Shown here: positions 1-11,297 of the stretch, piece after piece
Numbering within the stretch: position 1 is the first letter of the stretch
Layout of the letters: each line of letters opens with the position of its first letter
DNA from: Svornostia abyssi
Lineage (GTDB): Bacteria; Actinomycetota; Thermoleophilia; Solirubrobacterales; Solirubrobacteraceae
Direction of reading: 5' to 3'
Length of the DNA stretch: 64,000 bases
Assembly: GCA_024666565.1 (NCBI GenBank)
Contig: CP088295.1
Coordinates: 1,178,001 to 1,242,000, forward strand
The notes under the pieces: generated by a model
Told to the model about the DNA's origin: nothing
Database searches by the model: none
The model's input: the letters and a program-made list of their open reading frames with translations, nothing else
Made by a program: the position numbers and the translations under genes

Positions 1-689
1 TGCGCCGCAACGACGCCGCCCGGATCGCCCGCGGCCGCGTCATCGTCTCGATCGACGACGACGCGGTGTTCACGGCCCCGGACACCGTCGCGCAGACCCT
101 GCGCGACTTCGACGCCGACCCGCGCATCGCCGCCGTGGGCATCCCGTACGTCGACGTGCGGCGCAGCCCGCAGGTCCACCAGCAGCCCCCCGATGACACG
201 GGTTGCTGGATCGGCCCGGTGTACCGCGGCACCGCCCACGCCGTCCGGCGCGACGTGTTCCTTGAGCTCGGCGGCTACCGCGAGCGCATCGTCCACCAGG
301 GCGAGGAGCACGACTTCTGCCTGCGCCTCCTCGACGCCGGCTACCTCGTCCGCTACGGCCGCGCCGCGCCCATCGAGCACCGCGAGTCGCCGCGCCGCAG
401 CAACCGGCGCATGGAGCGCTACGGCCGCCGCAACGAGCAGCTGCTGTGCGCGACGTACTACCCCCAGCCGTGGGCGACGCTGTACGGCGTCGGGTACGCC
501 GGGAAGTCGATCCTGCGCGGGATCCGGTCCGACGGTGGGCTCGTGTGGATCTTCGAGGGCATCCTGCGCGGCGTCGGCGCGTGGATGACGGCCGGGCGCC
601 GGCCCGTCTCCCGGGCGACGTTCGCGCTCGATCAGCGGCTGCGCCGAGCGCGCTGCCTGCCGATCGAGGACATCAGCCCTCGTCGATGA
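1..689 (+). CDS. Glycosyltransferase family 2, 5'-truncated by window edge
   Basis: This is the C-terminal part of a GT-A (family 2) glycosyltransferase; the reading frame is open from base 3, so the true start lies outside the window. The first visible residues run into SIDDDAVF, the acidic nucleotide-sugar/metal-binding motif of GT2 enzymes. The later GEEHDFCLRLLDAGY segment matches the second acidic motif near the acceptor site of these families. The GTG at 66 lies just downstream of the DDD motif and cannot be the start. The gene ends convergently with the downstream glycoside hydrolase (17-bp overlap). By context it probably builds an extracellular polysaccharide. Confidence 0.85.
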   Translation, partial: RRNDAARIARGRVIVSIDDDAVFTAPDTVAQTLRDFDADPRIAAVGIPYVDVRRSPQVHQQPPDDTGCWIGPVYRGTAHAVRRDVFLELGGYRERIVHQGEEHDFCLRLLDAGYLVRYGRAAPIEHRESPRRSNRRMERYGRRNEQLLCATYYPQPWATLYGVGYAGKSILRGIRSDGGLVWIFEGILRGVGAWMTAGRRPVSRATFALDQRLRRARCLPIEDISPRR

Positions 690-3283
690 CGAGTAGCCGC
701 GGCGAGTCCGTGACGGGCAGTTCGACGACGAGCCAGCCGCTGTCGGTGCGCCGCACCACGTCGACCGGCACGCTCGCGCCCGTCATCGGGTCGACCGCGC
801 TGACGCGGGCGTTGCGCGCGTCGGTGCCGCCGATCGTCAGCTGATAGCGCTCGGCGGGCAGGTCGAAGCGGGTCGGATCGCTGGTCGGCGCGCTGGCGTT
901 GTGCACCTTCGCCATGTTCCGCGTCATGACGTACACCGGGACGACGAATCGCGTGTCCGACGCCTGGAAGGGCAGGAACGCGAGGGCGTCGCGGTCGTAG
1001 AGCGTCGGGCGCGCCGCGCTGCCGTCGCCGTGGAACTGGAACCGTCCGCCGTAGTCGCCGATCGACGCGAGCGTGAGCTTGCGCGGGACGGTGACGGCGC
1101 CCGGCGTTGAGTGCCGACGTCAGGCGCCGGATGCCGCTGAGCGCGGGGCCGCCCGTCGTGTCGCCCGGGTACGTGCCCGTGCTGCCGAGGGCCTCCCAGA
1201 ACGTCTTGCCGATGAGCGTCCACTCCGCGGTCCCGGCCGAGAAGAAGTCGATCTGCGTCGTGCCCTTGTTGACGTAGGAGGTCAGCGTCCGCAGCGCGGC
1301 CTTCGCGCGGAGATGCTCCTCGTCGGCGTAGCTCAGCGCGGTGAGCGACTTGCCGGCGGCGGTCTCCAGGTTGATCTCGGTCATCCAGAGCTCGACCGGT
1401 TTGCCCGCGGCGTTCTTCACGTTGCGCCCGTGGTCGGTGCTGCGACCCTGCAGGTCGGTGAAGCGCGTGGTGATCGGCGCGGTGTCGCGGATGATCGACT
1501 CCGTCGCGATCGCCGTGAGCGAGAACTCCGGGAAGAACGTGTCGTACTGCGGGTTGTGCGTGTCCACCCATCCCGCGCCGCTGTGCCAGCCGGACACGGT
1601 GCCGAGCGCGTCGATCGGGCGGTTGCTCTGCAGCACGTTCGACGGGAAGCGCAGGTAGCGCGGGTAGTAGTGCTTGCTCAGCGCATCGAGGCCGACCGGT
1701 GAGGTGGCGGCGCTGTCCCACGGGCGCTGGCTGGAGAACCCGTTGGTGATGCGCACGCCGGGCAGGTCGTTGGCCGGGTCCTTCACCCAGTTCACCGTCC
1801 GCTCGACAATCGTGTCCTCGGCCACGCGGCCGGGGAAGAGGTCGGGCTCGTAGTACCGGTTGATGTCCCAGAACGCGGCGTTGAGGTTGGCCTCGTTGGA
1901 GACCTCGACGTCGAACTGCGTGCTGCCGAGCTCGGTCCGCACGAAGTCCGTGACGGTGTCGACGTAGTCGAGCCAGCCCTGCATGGTGTCCTCGCCGGCC
2001 GGGTTCACGCTGCCGTCGGCGCGGGTGACCGGGCTGAACGGCTGGTGGCGCAGCGTCGCCGCCGGGTAGGTGCCGGCCGGCACGTACATGGGCATCGGCT
2101 TGGACAGCGTCGCCGTGGTGCCCGCGAGGCTCGTGATGATGAGGTCCGCCCGGGTGTGGCCGTTCGTGAAGCCGGTGCGGCCGGGGATGACCCGTGACGC
2201 GCTGGCCGCGTCGAGCTGCACCGTCTTCGTTCCCTGCCCCGCGGCGCTGGTGATGCGCAGGTGGTCGTCCTTGACCGGCGTCGGCCGGCCGTCGTCGGAG
2301 TTCAGGAGGATGAGCGGGCGCAGCCCGGCGTCGCGCAGCGCGCGGATCTTCGTGCGCCACTCGGTGGCGCGCCACAGCGTGCTCGGGTTGTCGTAGTCCA
2401 GGTCGCCCCAGCCGATCTCGATGCGCGCCCGGCGGAAGCCGTTGGCGGCCAGCAGCCGGGCGACGAACGGCGCCTCGGCGGCCGAGACGTTGAAGTTGAT
2501 GCCGACCGCGTCACGGAGCTGGGTCGCGGGTGGGGTGTCGAGGAAGGAGCGCCACGGCTGCAGCCAGTGGGAGCGGTCGCCGAACGGCACCTTGGTCAGG
2601 TGGCGCTCGTGGATCGGCTCGGTGAGGACGCCGGCGAAGCTGCCGCTCGCCGGCGTGGGCGTCGGCGCCGGGCCGGTCGGCTCATGGGTCGCGGGCGGCG
2701 CGCCGTCCGGCTCCGGTGTCGGCTCCGGCGTGGGGGTTGGTGCGGGTGCGGGTGCGGGCGCGGGTGCCGGAGCAGGGGCGGGCGCCGGAGCCGGGGCGGG
2801 CGTCGGCACGACCGCCGTCGGGGCAGGCGGCACCAGGACCCGCTGCCAGAACAGGCGCACTTCGTTGAGCCACACGTCCCACGCTCCGAGCGCGCGCAAG
2901 CGCACATGGGTGCCGCGCCGGCCGCCGAGGTTGATGCGCTGCCGGCCGCCGGACGTCAGGCGCACCGTCCGCACGGTCCGAAACCGGCGTCCGTCCGAGG
3001 AGACCTGCACCTGGACGCGTTGCGACGTGCGCCGGCCCCTGGCGCCGGTGTCCACCTCAAGGTGCGTCAGCGGCGCGGCCGCGGTGAGCTGCCCCTGCCA
3101 CGTCGCGGTGTCCAGGCGGCGTGCAGGCCGCCAGGCCGCATGGTCGCGTGCCACCTGCGCGGGCGCTGCGGCGTCGCCCGCGGCGAGCGCCTGCGGGAGC
3201 GCCGCGACGAGGGCGAGGGTCAGCACGGCCGCGAGCAGCGCAGCGACGCCGGCCCCGACGATGTGGAGTCGAGAAGGGGTCAT
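673..3283 (-). CDS. Secreted clan-A-like glycoside hydrolase with discoidin-like domain (frameshifted)
   Basis: An approximately 869-aa secreted protein. It has a signal peptide (residues 1-35), an F5/8-type-C/CBM32-like beta sandwich (about 45-150), a Pro-Ala linker (about 155-210), and a TIM-barrel-like catalytic region starting at DAVGINFN. The motif VSNEANLN carries the Asn-Glu pair expected of a clan-A acid/base, and LWMTEINLE carries the expected nucleophile Glu; assignment to a GH family is inference. One extra C in the run at 1100-1102 shifts the frame. Removing it joins ...TSALNAG to AVTVPRKLTLAS, which aligns with the paralogue at 8519-11245. ATG 3283 is chosen for the signal peptide. 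It is transcribed divergently from the flippase gene. Confidence 0.75.
2739..2806 (-). repeat. Pro-Ala coding repeat (linker)
   Basis: A short degenerate repeat of gcgggt/gccgga units that encodes an alternating Ala-Pro tract between the discoidin-like and catalytic domains of the secreted hydrolase. This is a typical extended inter-domain linker. It may vary in length between strains by slippage. Confidence 0.7.
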
Positions 3284-3509
3284 GCATGAGGCCGGTGCTG
3301 CCCCCTGCCAGGAGTGCGCCGGTCGAATGAGGCCGGTATGGCCTAGGGAGGGATGTCGGCCGCAGCGCGCAGGCCGTGAGGGGCAGGTGCGCGCGCTGGA
3401 CGTTTCGCCGGGGTGCGCCCTCCACGAGTTCGTGGTCAGGAGCACACGGCGGGCGCCGATGCGTCCGTAGCCTATGCGGCCCCGGAACCTCGCCTCCGGG
3501 ACCTGCCAC

Positions 3510-4859
3510 GTGCTCACACGACTACGAACAGCCCTTCGCCACCCGGTCAGCCGCAACGTGATCGGGCTCTACGGCGTCCAGCTCGCCACGTTCATCGTGC
3601 CGCTGGTCACGCTGCCGTACGTCGCGCGCGTGCTCGAGCCTGCGGCTCTCGGTCTCGTGATCTTCTCGCAGGGCTTCGCCTTCGCCCTGATGGCCTTCAT
3701 CAACTGGGGGTTCGGGCTGACCGGCGTCCGTTCGGTCGCGTCGGTGCAGAACGATCCCGACGCGCTCGCCGGCGTGGTGCAGCGGGTGCGCGGCGCGCAA
3801 CTCGCGCTGGTGCTGCTGTCCGCGCTCTTCGCGGGAACCGCGCTCCTGCTGGTCCCAACCATGCGCGAGAACCCCGAGTTCCTCGTCATGGCGTACCTCG
3901 CGGCCGCGACGACCGGGCTGACACCCGCGTGGTACTTCCTCGGCATCGAGCGGATCCGGGTGATGGCGGTCATCCAGCTCGGCTTCCGCTCGGTGGGCGC
4001 GGTCCTGACCTTCCTGCTCGTCAAGAGCCCGTCTGACGCGTGGATCGTCATGGCCCTGTTCACCGCGTCGTCCGTCGGGCCGCTGATCGTCGCCGACGTC
4101 CTCATGTATAGGGATGTCGAGTACCGCCGGCCGATCTGGCGCCACTCGCTGTCCGAGCTGAAGCACGGCTCGACGATCTTCGTCGCGACGCTCGCCGTGA
4201 CGCTCTACACGGCGCTGAACGTCGTGCTTCTCGGGTTCTTCGCCCCGAGCGACGAGGTCGCCCACTTCGGGGCGGGCGAGCGGCTCGTCCGCGTCGCGAT
4301 CACCCTGCTCGGGCCGATCGGCGCCGCGGTCATCCCGCGCATGACCGCTCTGCACACCGCGGGTGAGAGCGACCGCGCGAAGCAACTGCTCGTCATCGCG
4401 GTCGCCGTGGCGGCGCTGCCGGCGATCGCGATCACCCTCATCCTCATCGTGTTCGGGGAGCCGATCATCCGCCTCATCTACGGCGAGGCGTTCGTGGCCG
4501 ACGCGGTTCCGGTCCTCCGCGTCCTGGCCATGATCATCCCGATCAACGTGGTCGCGGTCGTCTTCGGTGTCTGGCTCATGACGCTGCACCGCGACCGGCT
4601 CGTCGTCGCCATCGCGCTGGTGGCGGGCATCTCCAATGTGATCCTGGGGAGCATCCTGGCGTCGCTCCACGGCGCGATGGGGATGGCGTGGGCGGTCGTG
4701 GCGGCGGAGGGGCTCGCCGCGATCGGCGGCCTCGGCATGGTCGTCTGGGGGGGGCCGGCGCAGCGCACGGTCAGCACGGGCGCTGGAAGGTCAAGAGAAC
4801 CCCACCGCGCCGTGATTGTCGGGACCTTCATGACCCTCTACTCTCCGGCGCTCTCGTGA
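3510..4859 (+). CDS. Polysaccharide flippase, Wzx/RfbX-like (MATE superfamily)
   Basis: A multi-spanning membrane protein of about 449 aa, with hydrophobic segments through the whole length. The N-terminal NVIGLYGVQLATFIVPLVT segment and the following PYVARVLEP are typical of polysaccharide exporters of the RfbX/Wzx group, which move lipid-linked sugar repeats across the membrane. The GTG at 3510 gives a compact basic N-terminus (MLTRLRTALRHPVSRN); an ATG at 3474 in the same frame would add 12 residues that do not look native. The stop overlaps the GTG of the next glycosyltransferase (GTGA), so the two are translationally coupled in a + strand operon. Confidence 0.85.
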   Translation: MLTRLRTALRHPVSRNVIGLYGVQLATFIVPLVTLPYVARVLEPAALGLVIFSQGFAFALMAFINWGFGLTGVRSVASVQNDPDALAGVVQRVRGAQLALVLLSALFAGTALLLVPTMRENPEFLVMAYLAAATTGLTPAWYFLGIERIRVMAVIQLGFRSVGAVLTFLLVKSPSDAWIVMALFTASSVGPLIVADVLMYRDVEYRRPIWRHSLSELKHGSTIFVATLAVTLYTALNVVLLGFFAPSDEVAHFGAGERLVRVAITLLGPIGAAVIPRMTALHTAGESDRAKQLLVIAVAVAALPAIAITLILIVFGEPIIRLIYGEAFVADAVPVLRVLAMIIPINVVAVVFGVWLMTLHRDRLVVAIALVAGISNVILGSILASLHGAMGMAWAVVAAEGLAAIGGLGMVVWGGPAQRTVSTGAGRSREPHRAVIVGTFMTLYSPALS

Positions 4860-6122
4860 CCGCGTGGGGGCCACAGGGGGTCGGGCCGGTCGCTTCATCG
4901 CGGCCGGATCTGCCGATCGTCGTCGTCGGTGGCTACGACTACTCCGTGGGGATGAACCAGAACTCCACGCTCACCGTGCGGGAGCTGGCACGGGAGCGGA
5001 CCGTCCTGTATCTGCACAGCGAGGTCGGGGGGAGTCTGCTGAGCGTGTTGCAGGGACGGGGCAGGCACGTGCCGGCCGCACGCGTCGCCCGGATCGCCTT
5101 CGGCGGGATCCGCCCCCGGCGCGTCGAGGAGCGCTTGTGGGTGGCGCCGTTGCGCGGCCCCGTCGCGTACGCGCCGCTGGCCTTTCCCGAGATGCTCCGC
5201 CGGCACGCCGTCCGCGTGCTCACGGACGTCGTGCGCGGGTGGCTGCGCGACCGCGGCGACGAGGCGTGCATGCTGCTCTTCTACTGGCCCGAGCTGCCGG
5301 AGCTCGTGCACACGCTCCCGGTCGCCGCCAGCGCGTTCGACTGCACGGACGACCACGCGACGATGCCCGGGCGCGTGGTCCCGGCCGATCGCGTCCGCGC
5401 GCTCGAGCAGCGCCTGCTCGACGCGGTCGATCGCACCTGGGTCGTCTCCCCGGGGCTGCTCGAGGAGCGCGACGACGGGCGCCCGGCGGTTCGAGGTCGC
5501 GGCGTCGCCGATCGACCTGCGGTTGTTCCGGCGTGTCGCAGCGGAGCCCCCGGTGGCGCTCCCCGAACTGCGCGGACGCACGGGGCCGGTGGTCGGGTAC
5601 GCAGGCGGTCTCACCGATCGGATGAACTGGACGCTGCTCGAGGCGATCGCCGAGCGCCGCCCCGAGTGGACCCTCCTCTTCGTCGGCCACGACCCGGCCG
5701 CGGCGCCGCGGGCGCTGCGTCGCCGGGAGAACGCCGTCTTCACCGGGCTGCTCTCGTACGACCGCGCGCTGCGGGCCATGGCCCGCTTCGATGTGGGGAT
5801 CATCCCGGTCCGCACCGGTGCGTTCTCCCACGGCAACTCGTTCCTGAAGCTCGCGGACTATCTGGCCTCCGGCCTGCCGGTCGTCGCGTCGGACGTGCCG
5901 GACACCGCAGCGGCCGCGGCGCGCGCGCCGGAGGCGGTCACGGTCGCCACCGGGACCGAGGCCTGGCTCTCCGCGCTCGACGCGGCGATCGCGTGCCCGA
6001 CCACGGACGCCGTCCGGCGGGCGCGACAACTCCTGCTCGAGGAACGCGACAACGCGCGTCGCGTCGCCGGCCTGGTGGCCGGGCTCGAGGAGGACCGGGT
6101 CGCCCGCACCCTGGAGGCGTGA
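4856..6122 (+). CDS. GT-B glycosyltransferase (frameshifted)
   Basis: A family 1/4-like GT-B glycosyltransferase of about 421 aa after correction. The N-terminal Rossmann half begins PIVVVGGYDYSVGMNQN. The C-terminal donor-binding half contains GPVVGYAGGL, LLFVGHDP and NSFLKLADYLASGLPVV, the usual nucleotide-sugar region. One extra base near 5477-5484 (GGG or CCC run) breaks the frame: DDGR then continues as RRFEVAASPIDLRLFRR. The total length is 3n+1, consistent with one inserted base. It starts inside the flippase stop codon and ends 2 bp before the acyltransferase, so it is part of one operon. Confidence 0.78.
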
Positions 6123-6124
6123 GC

Positions 6125-7268
6125 ATGGAGGCCACGCCGCGGACGCGCTACCTCGACGGCCTCCGCGGGCTGGCGGCCCTCCAGGTGATCCTGCACCACA
6201 CGTATCTGACCGTGTATCCGCTCGATCAGGGGGTGTACCCGACCGGCCTGACGAAGCTCGCGACGAGCTCGATGATGATCAGCGGGCTGGGCGTCACGGT
6301 GTTCATCGTGCTGTCCGGATACGCGCTCTCGATGTCGGCGCACCGTCGCGGCTGGGCGCTGCCCGGCGGGACCATGCCCTTCCTGCGCCGGCGTGCGCGG
6401 CGCCTGCTGCCGGTCTACTACGTCGTCCTCGCGGTCTCGCTCGTGCTCGGCCTGACCGTGCTCAGCGAAGAGACCGGGGCGCACTGGGACATCTCGGTGC
6501 CGTTCAGCGGGCTCGACGTCCTGGGGCACCTCCTCGTCCTCCAGGACGTGATCGGGCAGCCGTATGCGATCAACCACCCGCTCTGGTCGATCGCGCTCAC
6601 GTTCCACCTCTACCTGCTCTTCCCGGTGCTGCTCGCGTGCGCGGTCCGGTGGGGCATCGGGCGGGTTGCGGTGTGGGCGCTCGCGCTGACGACGCCCATC
6701 GCGGTCGCGGCGTTCATGACTCCGGGCTCGGTGCTCATCCTGCGCCAGCTGCAGTTCGTCGGCGTGTTCGCGGCAGGGATGGCGACGCTCGCGATCGTCC
6801 GCGCCGACGGTGTCGTCACCGTCCGTGGCCGCGAGCGGCGCCCGCCGTGGCCCGCGCTCGCGGTGGTGCTGTTCATGGTGTGGGCGGCCGCGCCGCTCAA
6901 TCACCTCAACCACGTGCCCTTCGCCCTCGGCGTGTGTTGCCTGCTCGTCGCGCTCGGGACGGGGGAGTCTCATCCCCCTGCGGCGGATGCTCGAGTGGCG
7001 CGGCATCGTCTGGATGGGGGCCGTGTCGCTGAGCCTGTACCTCATCCACGCGCCCATCGTCCATGGCGCGTGGCTCACGGCGCTGCGGCCCGCGGGACAC
7101 GGTGTCGGCGACATCCAGACCCTCGTCCTCCTCCTCCCGCTGGCGGTCGGGGCGTCACTGCTCGCCGGCTGGCTGTTTCACCGGTACGTCGAGCAGCCCC
7201 TGGCGCCGCGGGCGCCGGCGCGCGCCCGGCCGGCCGACACCGCACCCGTCGCCGAGCGTGTCTCCTGA
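6125..7268 (+). CDS. Acyltransferase family 3, membrane O-acyltransferase (frameshifted)
   Basis: An integral-membrane acyltransferase of about 380 aa with around ten hydrophobic segments. The N-terminal YLDGLRGLAALQVILHH has the Arg and catalytic His pattern of the acyltransferase-3 (OafA/NodX) family, which adds acetyl or other acyl groups to surface sugars. The conserved NHPLWSIALTFHLYL region follows. One extra G in the run at 6961-6965 shifts the frame; without it LVALGTG continues as SLIPLRRMLEW to the stop at 7268. It lies 2 bp after the glycosyltransferase and likely decorates the same polymer. Confidence 0.82.
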
Positions 7269-7392
7269 GCCTGCGGCGCCGCCGCGAGCACACGGTCCCG
7301 CGGCTCGGTATCGACCGTTTGTCGGTGCGTCTCACGATGTGTGTGACAAGGTCACATCACCTTGAGCGTTTGTGGATTACGCTCTAGCAACT

Positions 7393-8526
7393 GTGCGCGT
7401 CGTCTATCTCTCCCACGCCGCGCGTCATTCCGGTGCGGAGATCGGCCTTCGTCGCTTCATCGAGGCGACGCGGGGCCGCATTGAATCCACCGTGATCCTC
7501 GCGGAGAACGGCGATCTGGTCCCCGCCCTCGAAGAGGCGGGCGCCGAGGTCGTCGTGCTGCCGCTCGCCGAGGACACGCGATCGCTCACCCGCGGCGAGA
7601 TGCGCTTCGGGCGCCAGCAGCTCACGGCCGCGACGCAGCTCTCGCAGTACGTCCTGCGCCTCCGCTCCGAGCTGGCTGCGCGCCGGCCGGACCTCGTCCA
7701 CGCGATCTCGCTGAAGTCCGGGCCGTACGGCGCGGTCGCCGGGCGGATGGCGGGCATCCCGACGATCTGGCACCTGCACGACCACCTCATCCCGGAGTAT
7801 CTGCCTCCGCGCGTCGTCCCGCCGATGCGGCTGCTGGCGGGGACGCTCCCGGACGGGCTGCTCACGCCGTCGCAGTCGGTGCTGCGCGCCGCCGGCCACC
7901 GGCGGCCGGGGATGGTCACCGGCGTCATCCCCTTCCCGGTCCCTCGCCCGTCTGCGCCGGTCGAGGTGCGCGACGAGGTCCGGGTCATCGGGATGGTCGG
8001 CCGGCTCACGCACTGGAAGGGACAGCACGTGTTCCTCGAGGCGTTCGCCCGCGCGTTTCCGGAGGGCCCGGTCCGGGCCCGGATCGTCGGCAACGCGATG
8101 TTCGGGGAGCAGGACTACGAGCAGAGCCTCCACGACCTCGTCGAGCGGCTCGGCATCGCCGACCGGGTGGACTTCCTGGGGTTCATCGAGGACATCGACG
8201 GCCAGCTGCAGCGCATCGACGTGCTCGTGCACGCGTCGATCTCGGCCGATCCCCTCCCGGGGGTCGTGATCGAGGGCATGGGCGCCGGACTCCCCGTCGT
8301 CGCGAGCAACGCGGGCGGCACGCCCGAGTACATGACCGACGGCGTCGACGGGATCCTCCACCAGCCGGGCAATGTCGACGACCTGGCCCGGGCACTGCGC
8401 CAGGCCGCAGGGCCGCGCCCGCAGCGCGCGGAGATCGGCGCCCACGCGCGGGAGACTGTGCGCTGCTACGAGCCCGAGCCGATCGTGGAGAAGATGCTGT
8501 CCTTCTACGACGAGGTCCTTGGTTAG
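7393..8526 (+). CDS. Glycosyltransferase family 4
   Basis: A 377-aa GT-B retaining glycosyltransferase. The N-terminal RVVYLSHAARHSGAEIGLRR has the Gly-rich/GAE acceptor-side pattern. The C-terminal half carries IGMVGRLTHWKGQH and EGMGAGLPVVASNAGG, the E-x7-E-type donor-binding region of GT4 enzymes. GTG 7393 puts the first beta strand at the N-terminus; an in-frame GTG at 7372 would add seven residues. The stretch 7269-7392 before it is non-coding and contains a TTGAGC...TGGATTAC region that could be a promoter, though this is weak. Its stop overlaps the TTG start of the next secreted hydrolase. Confidence 0.88.
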   Translation: MRVVYLSHAARHSGAEIGLRRFIEATRGRIESTVILAENGDLVPALEEAGAEVVVLPLAEDTRSLTRGEMRFGRQQLTAATQLSQYVLRLRSELAARRPDLVHAISLKSGPYGAVAGRMAGIPTIWHLHDHLIPEYLPPRVVPPMRLLAGTLPDGLLTPSQSVLRAAGHRRPGMVTGVIPFPVPRPSAPVEVRDEVRVIGMVGRLTHWKGQHVFLEAFARAFPEGPVRARIVGNAMFGEQDYEQSLHDLVERLGIADRVDFLGFIEDIDGQLQRIDVLVHASISADPLPGVVIEGMGAGLPVVASNAGGTPEYMTDGVDGILHQPGNVDDLARALRQAAGPRPQRAEIGAHARETVRCYEPEPIVEKMLSFYDEVLG

Positions 8527-11245
8527 CCGAGCGGTCGTGGCGGCCGCCCTGCTGCTCGGGGCGGGCGGTGCGGCCCCGGCCGTCGCGGCAGCACCATCCC
8601 TGTTCGCCGGTGCGACGGCGTCGAGCTCGGCGGATGGAGCGGGCGCCGCGCTCGCGGCGGATGGCCGGACGACGACCGTGTGGCGCGCGCGCCGATCCGG
8701 TCCGTGGACGTGGCGCGGGCGGCTCACGCGCACGGCGCCGCTGGACCGCCTGCGGGTGCTCGCCGCACGCTCCCTCGCGGACGTCGCGATCGCCGTCTCC
8801 GCGGATGGGCGGCGTTTCCGCCGCGTGCGCACCGTGGACCTTCGCCGGGGCAGCTGGCGCGCCGTCGACCTCGGGGGGCGGCGGGCCCGGTTCGTCCGGA
8901 TCTCGGGCACGGCGGCCCGCCGGCCCGGCGGTGGCCTGGCCGAGGTGGAGGTGCGGGTGCGCGCGGTCCCGGCGCTCGCGTCCGCGGCGGCCGGCGCGGT
9001 GGCGGTGATCCCGCCGGCGGTCGACGTCACCCCCGGACCCGCACCGCCCGGCGGCCGAACCGGTCCCGTCGCCCGTGCCCGACCCGGTGCCCGGATGCGC
9101 CCCTCGGCCGCGCTCGGCCGAGCCGCCCGCCCCGTCGGCCGGCCCGCCGCCCGGCGCGCCTGCGCCCGACCCCGCGGGCGCTCCCACGCCCACGCCGTCG
9201 GGCGCCACGCCGTTCGCAGGGGTCGTGGCCGACCCGATCGACCGGCGCCATCTATCGTCGCTGCCGTTTCACTCCCGGTCGCACTGGCAGCAGCCGTGGC
9301 GCGCGTATCTCGACACGCCGCCCGCCCGCCGCCTGCGCGACGCGATCGGCATCAACTTCAACGCCGATCCGCAGGACATGGAGGCCGTGGCGCGCCTGCT
9401 TGCGGCCAACGGGTTCCGCCGCGCGCGCATCGAGATCCCCTGGGGCGACTTCGCCTACGAAGACCCGACCCGGCTCATCCACCGCGAGCGGGTCGAGCGG
9501 GCGCTGTGCGCGGTCCGCGACGCCGGGCTGCGGCCGCTCATCCTGCTGAACTCCAACGACCAGCGCCCCGCGCCGTCGTTCGCGCTGGACCTGACGCTCG
9601 CCGCCGAAGCCGAGGCCGGCGACACGGAGATCCACCTCACCGCGGAGAGCGCGGCGAAGGTCATTCCGCTCTACACCGGCTTCGACGGCAGGTTCGGCGC
9701 CCAGTCGCTCATCACGGAGCTCAAGCCGGGCAACATCGCGGTGCTCTCGCAGCCGCTGGTCCTGCCGCCCGGCCGCGCCGGCGTGATTCCCGCAGGCAGC
9801 GCCCTGCCCGCGACGGTGCTGCGGTACCTGCCGTTCTCGCCGCCCGTGCATGACGACGGCGCACCCAATCCCTACAGCGAGGAGACGCTGCGGGGGTGGC
9901 TGGCGTACGTCGAGGTGACCACCGGCTTCGTCCGGTCGGTGCTGGGCACCACGGCGTTCGACGTGGAGGTCTCCAACGAGCTGAACCTCAACGCGTCGTT
10001 CTGGGACGCGAACAACTACGTCGAGCCCGACACGTTCGATCAGGGCCTCGCCGATCAGGTGATCGTGAACCGCACCCTCGCGTGGATTCGTGATCCGGCC
10101 AACGAGCTGGCCGGCGTGCGCGTCACGAACGGCTTCGCGTCGCAGCGGCCGTGGGACAGCGGCGCGACCTCGCCCGCGGGCCTCGACGCGCTGAGCAAGC
10201 ACTCGTACCCCCCAGAACCTGCGCTTCCCGGACGTCATGACCTCCGTGCCGGTCGACGCCCTGCGCTTCAACCGGCCCGTCGATGCGACCGGAGCGCCCA
10301 CCGGCACCCAGGCTGAGACCGACGGCCCGTGGACGGACCCCTTCGTCCCGACGTACGTCTCGTTCTTCCCTGAGTTCTGGCTGACGGGCATCCGGACCGA
10401 GACCCTCGCGCGCGACCTCTCGCCGTGGGAGGACCCGACCGTCAACCCGCCCGTCGTGCATGGGCGCGGGGTCGCCACACCCGGCGGGAACGTGCCGGAG
10501 CTGTGGATGACCGAGATCGGCCTGGACACCGGATGGGCCGAGGACCCGGAGCACGGCCTCGGGCTGGACCTCGACGACGACGATGTCGCGCGGATGCGCG
10601 CGAAGGCGGCGCTGCGCGCGCTCGTCGCGTTCGTCCACCAGGGGTTCCGGCAGGTCGACCTGTACGCCGCGGCGGGGACCGAGTGGGGGGCTGATCGGCG
10701 GCGACTTCTGGCGGGTGTTGCGGGAGACCGGCGCGTACCCGGGTGACGGGACGGGCGGCCCGGTCATGGACGGTGTCCGGCGGCTCGTCGCGGCGCTGGG
10801 CGACGACGACGTGACGACCTCGCGTGCCCTGACGATCGCGTCGATCGGCGACTACGGCGGGCGCACGCAGTTCACCGGCGACGGCTCGGCCGCGCACCCC
10901 GACCTGCATGACCGCGACGTCCTCGCGGTGCTCCCCTTCCAGGCCGCGGACGACCGGTTCGTCGTGCCCGTCTACGTCATGACCCGCAACCTCGCCCGCA
11001 CGTACGGCGGCGCGGGCGGGCCGGCCCGGTTCGATCTGCCCGAGGAGCGCTACCAGCTGACGATCGGCGGGACGGACGCCGCGCGGGTGCGGGCCAGTGC
11101 CGTCGATCCGCTGACCGGCGCGGCGGTCCCCGTCGACGTGGTGCGCAGGACGGACGACGGCTGGGTGGTCGTCGAGATGCCGGTCACCGACAGCCCGCGG
11201 CTGCTCATCCTGGACGACGCCGCCGCGGGACCTGAGCTACCGTGA
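8519..11245 (+). CDS. Secreted clan-A-like glycoside hydrolase, paralogue of 673-3283 (three frameshifts)
   Basis: A secreted protein of about 907 aa, paralogous along its whole length to the protein at 673-3283. It has a signal peptide (MVSRAVVAAALLLGAGGAAP), a discoidin-like domain, a Pro-rich linker and a catalytic barrel (DAIGINFNADPQDME, VSNELNLN, LWMTEIGLD). A conserved C-terminal beta domain ends TDSPRLLILDD. Three extra bases break the frame: near 9047-9052, in the C6 run at 10208-10213, and in the G6 run at 10685-10690. Removing one base at each restores continuous similarity to the paralogue. TTG 8519 overlaps the upstream glycosyltransferase stop and gives the signal peptide; GTG 8537 is the alternative. 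Confidence 0.72.
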
Positions 11246-11297
11246 CGCGCATCGTGCGCCCCGAGGTCCTCCGATAACCGAGCGGCCTCCCAGCGTC

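Noticed and set aside
2739..2806. Tandem repeat considered as a CRISPR-like or regulatory array
   Set aside because: It is in frame inside a gene and encodes an Ala-Pro linker. No spaced direct repeats typical of CRISPR were seen anywhere in the window.
673..3283. Calling the frameshifted secreted hydrolase and similar genes pseudogenes
   Set aside because: Each break is one extra base in a G or C run and the downstream frames remain fully conserved, which points to sequence error rather than decay.
3334..3340. GGTATGG half-site resembling the regulon operator upstream of the flippase gene
   Set aside because: Only one arm is present and the matching CCATACC is missing at the required spacing, so chance is sufficient.
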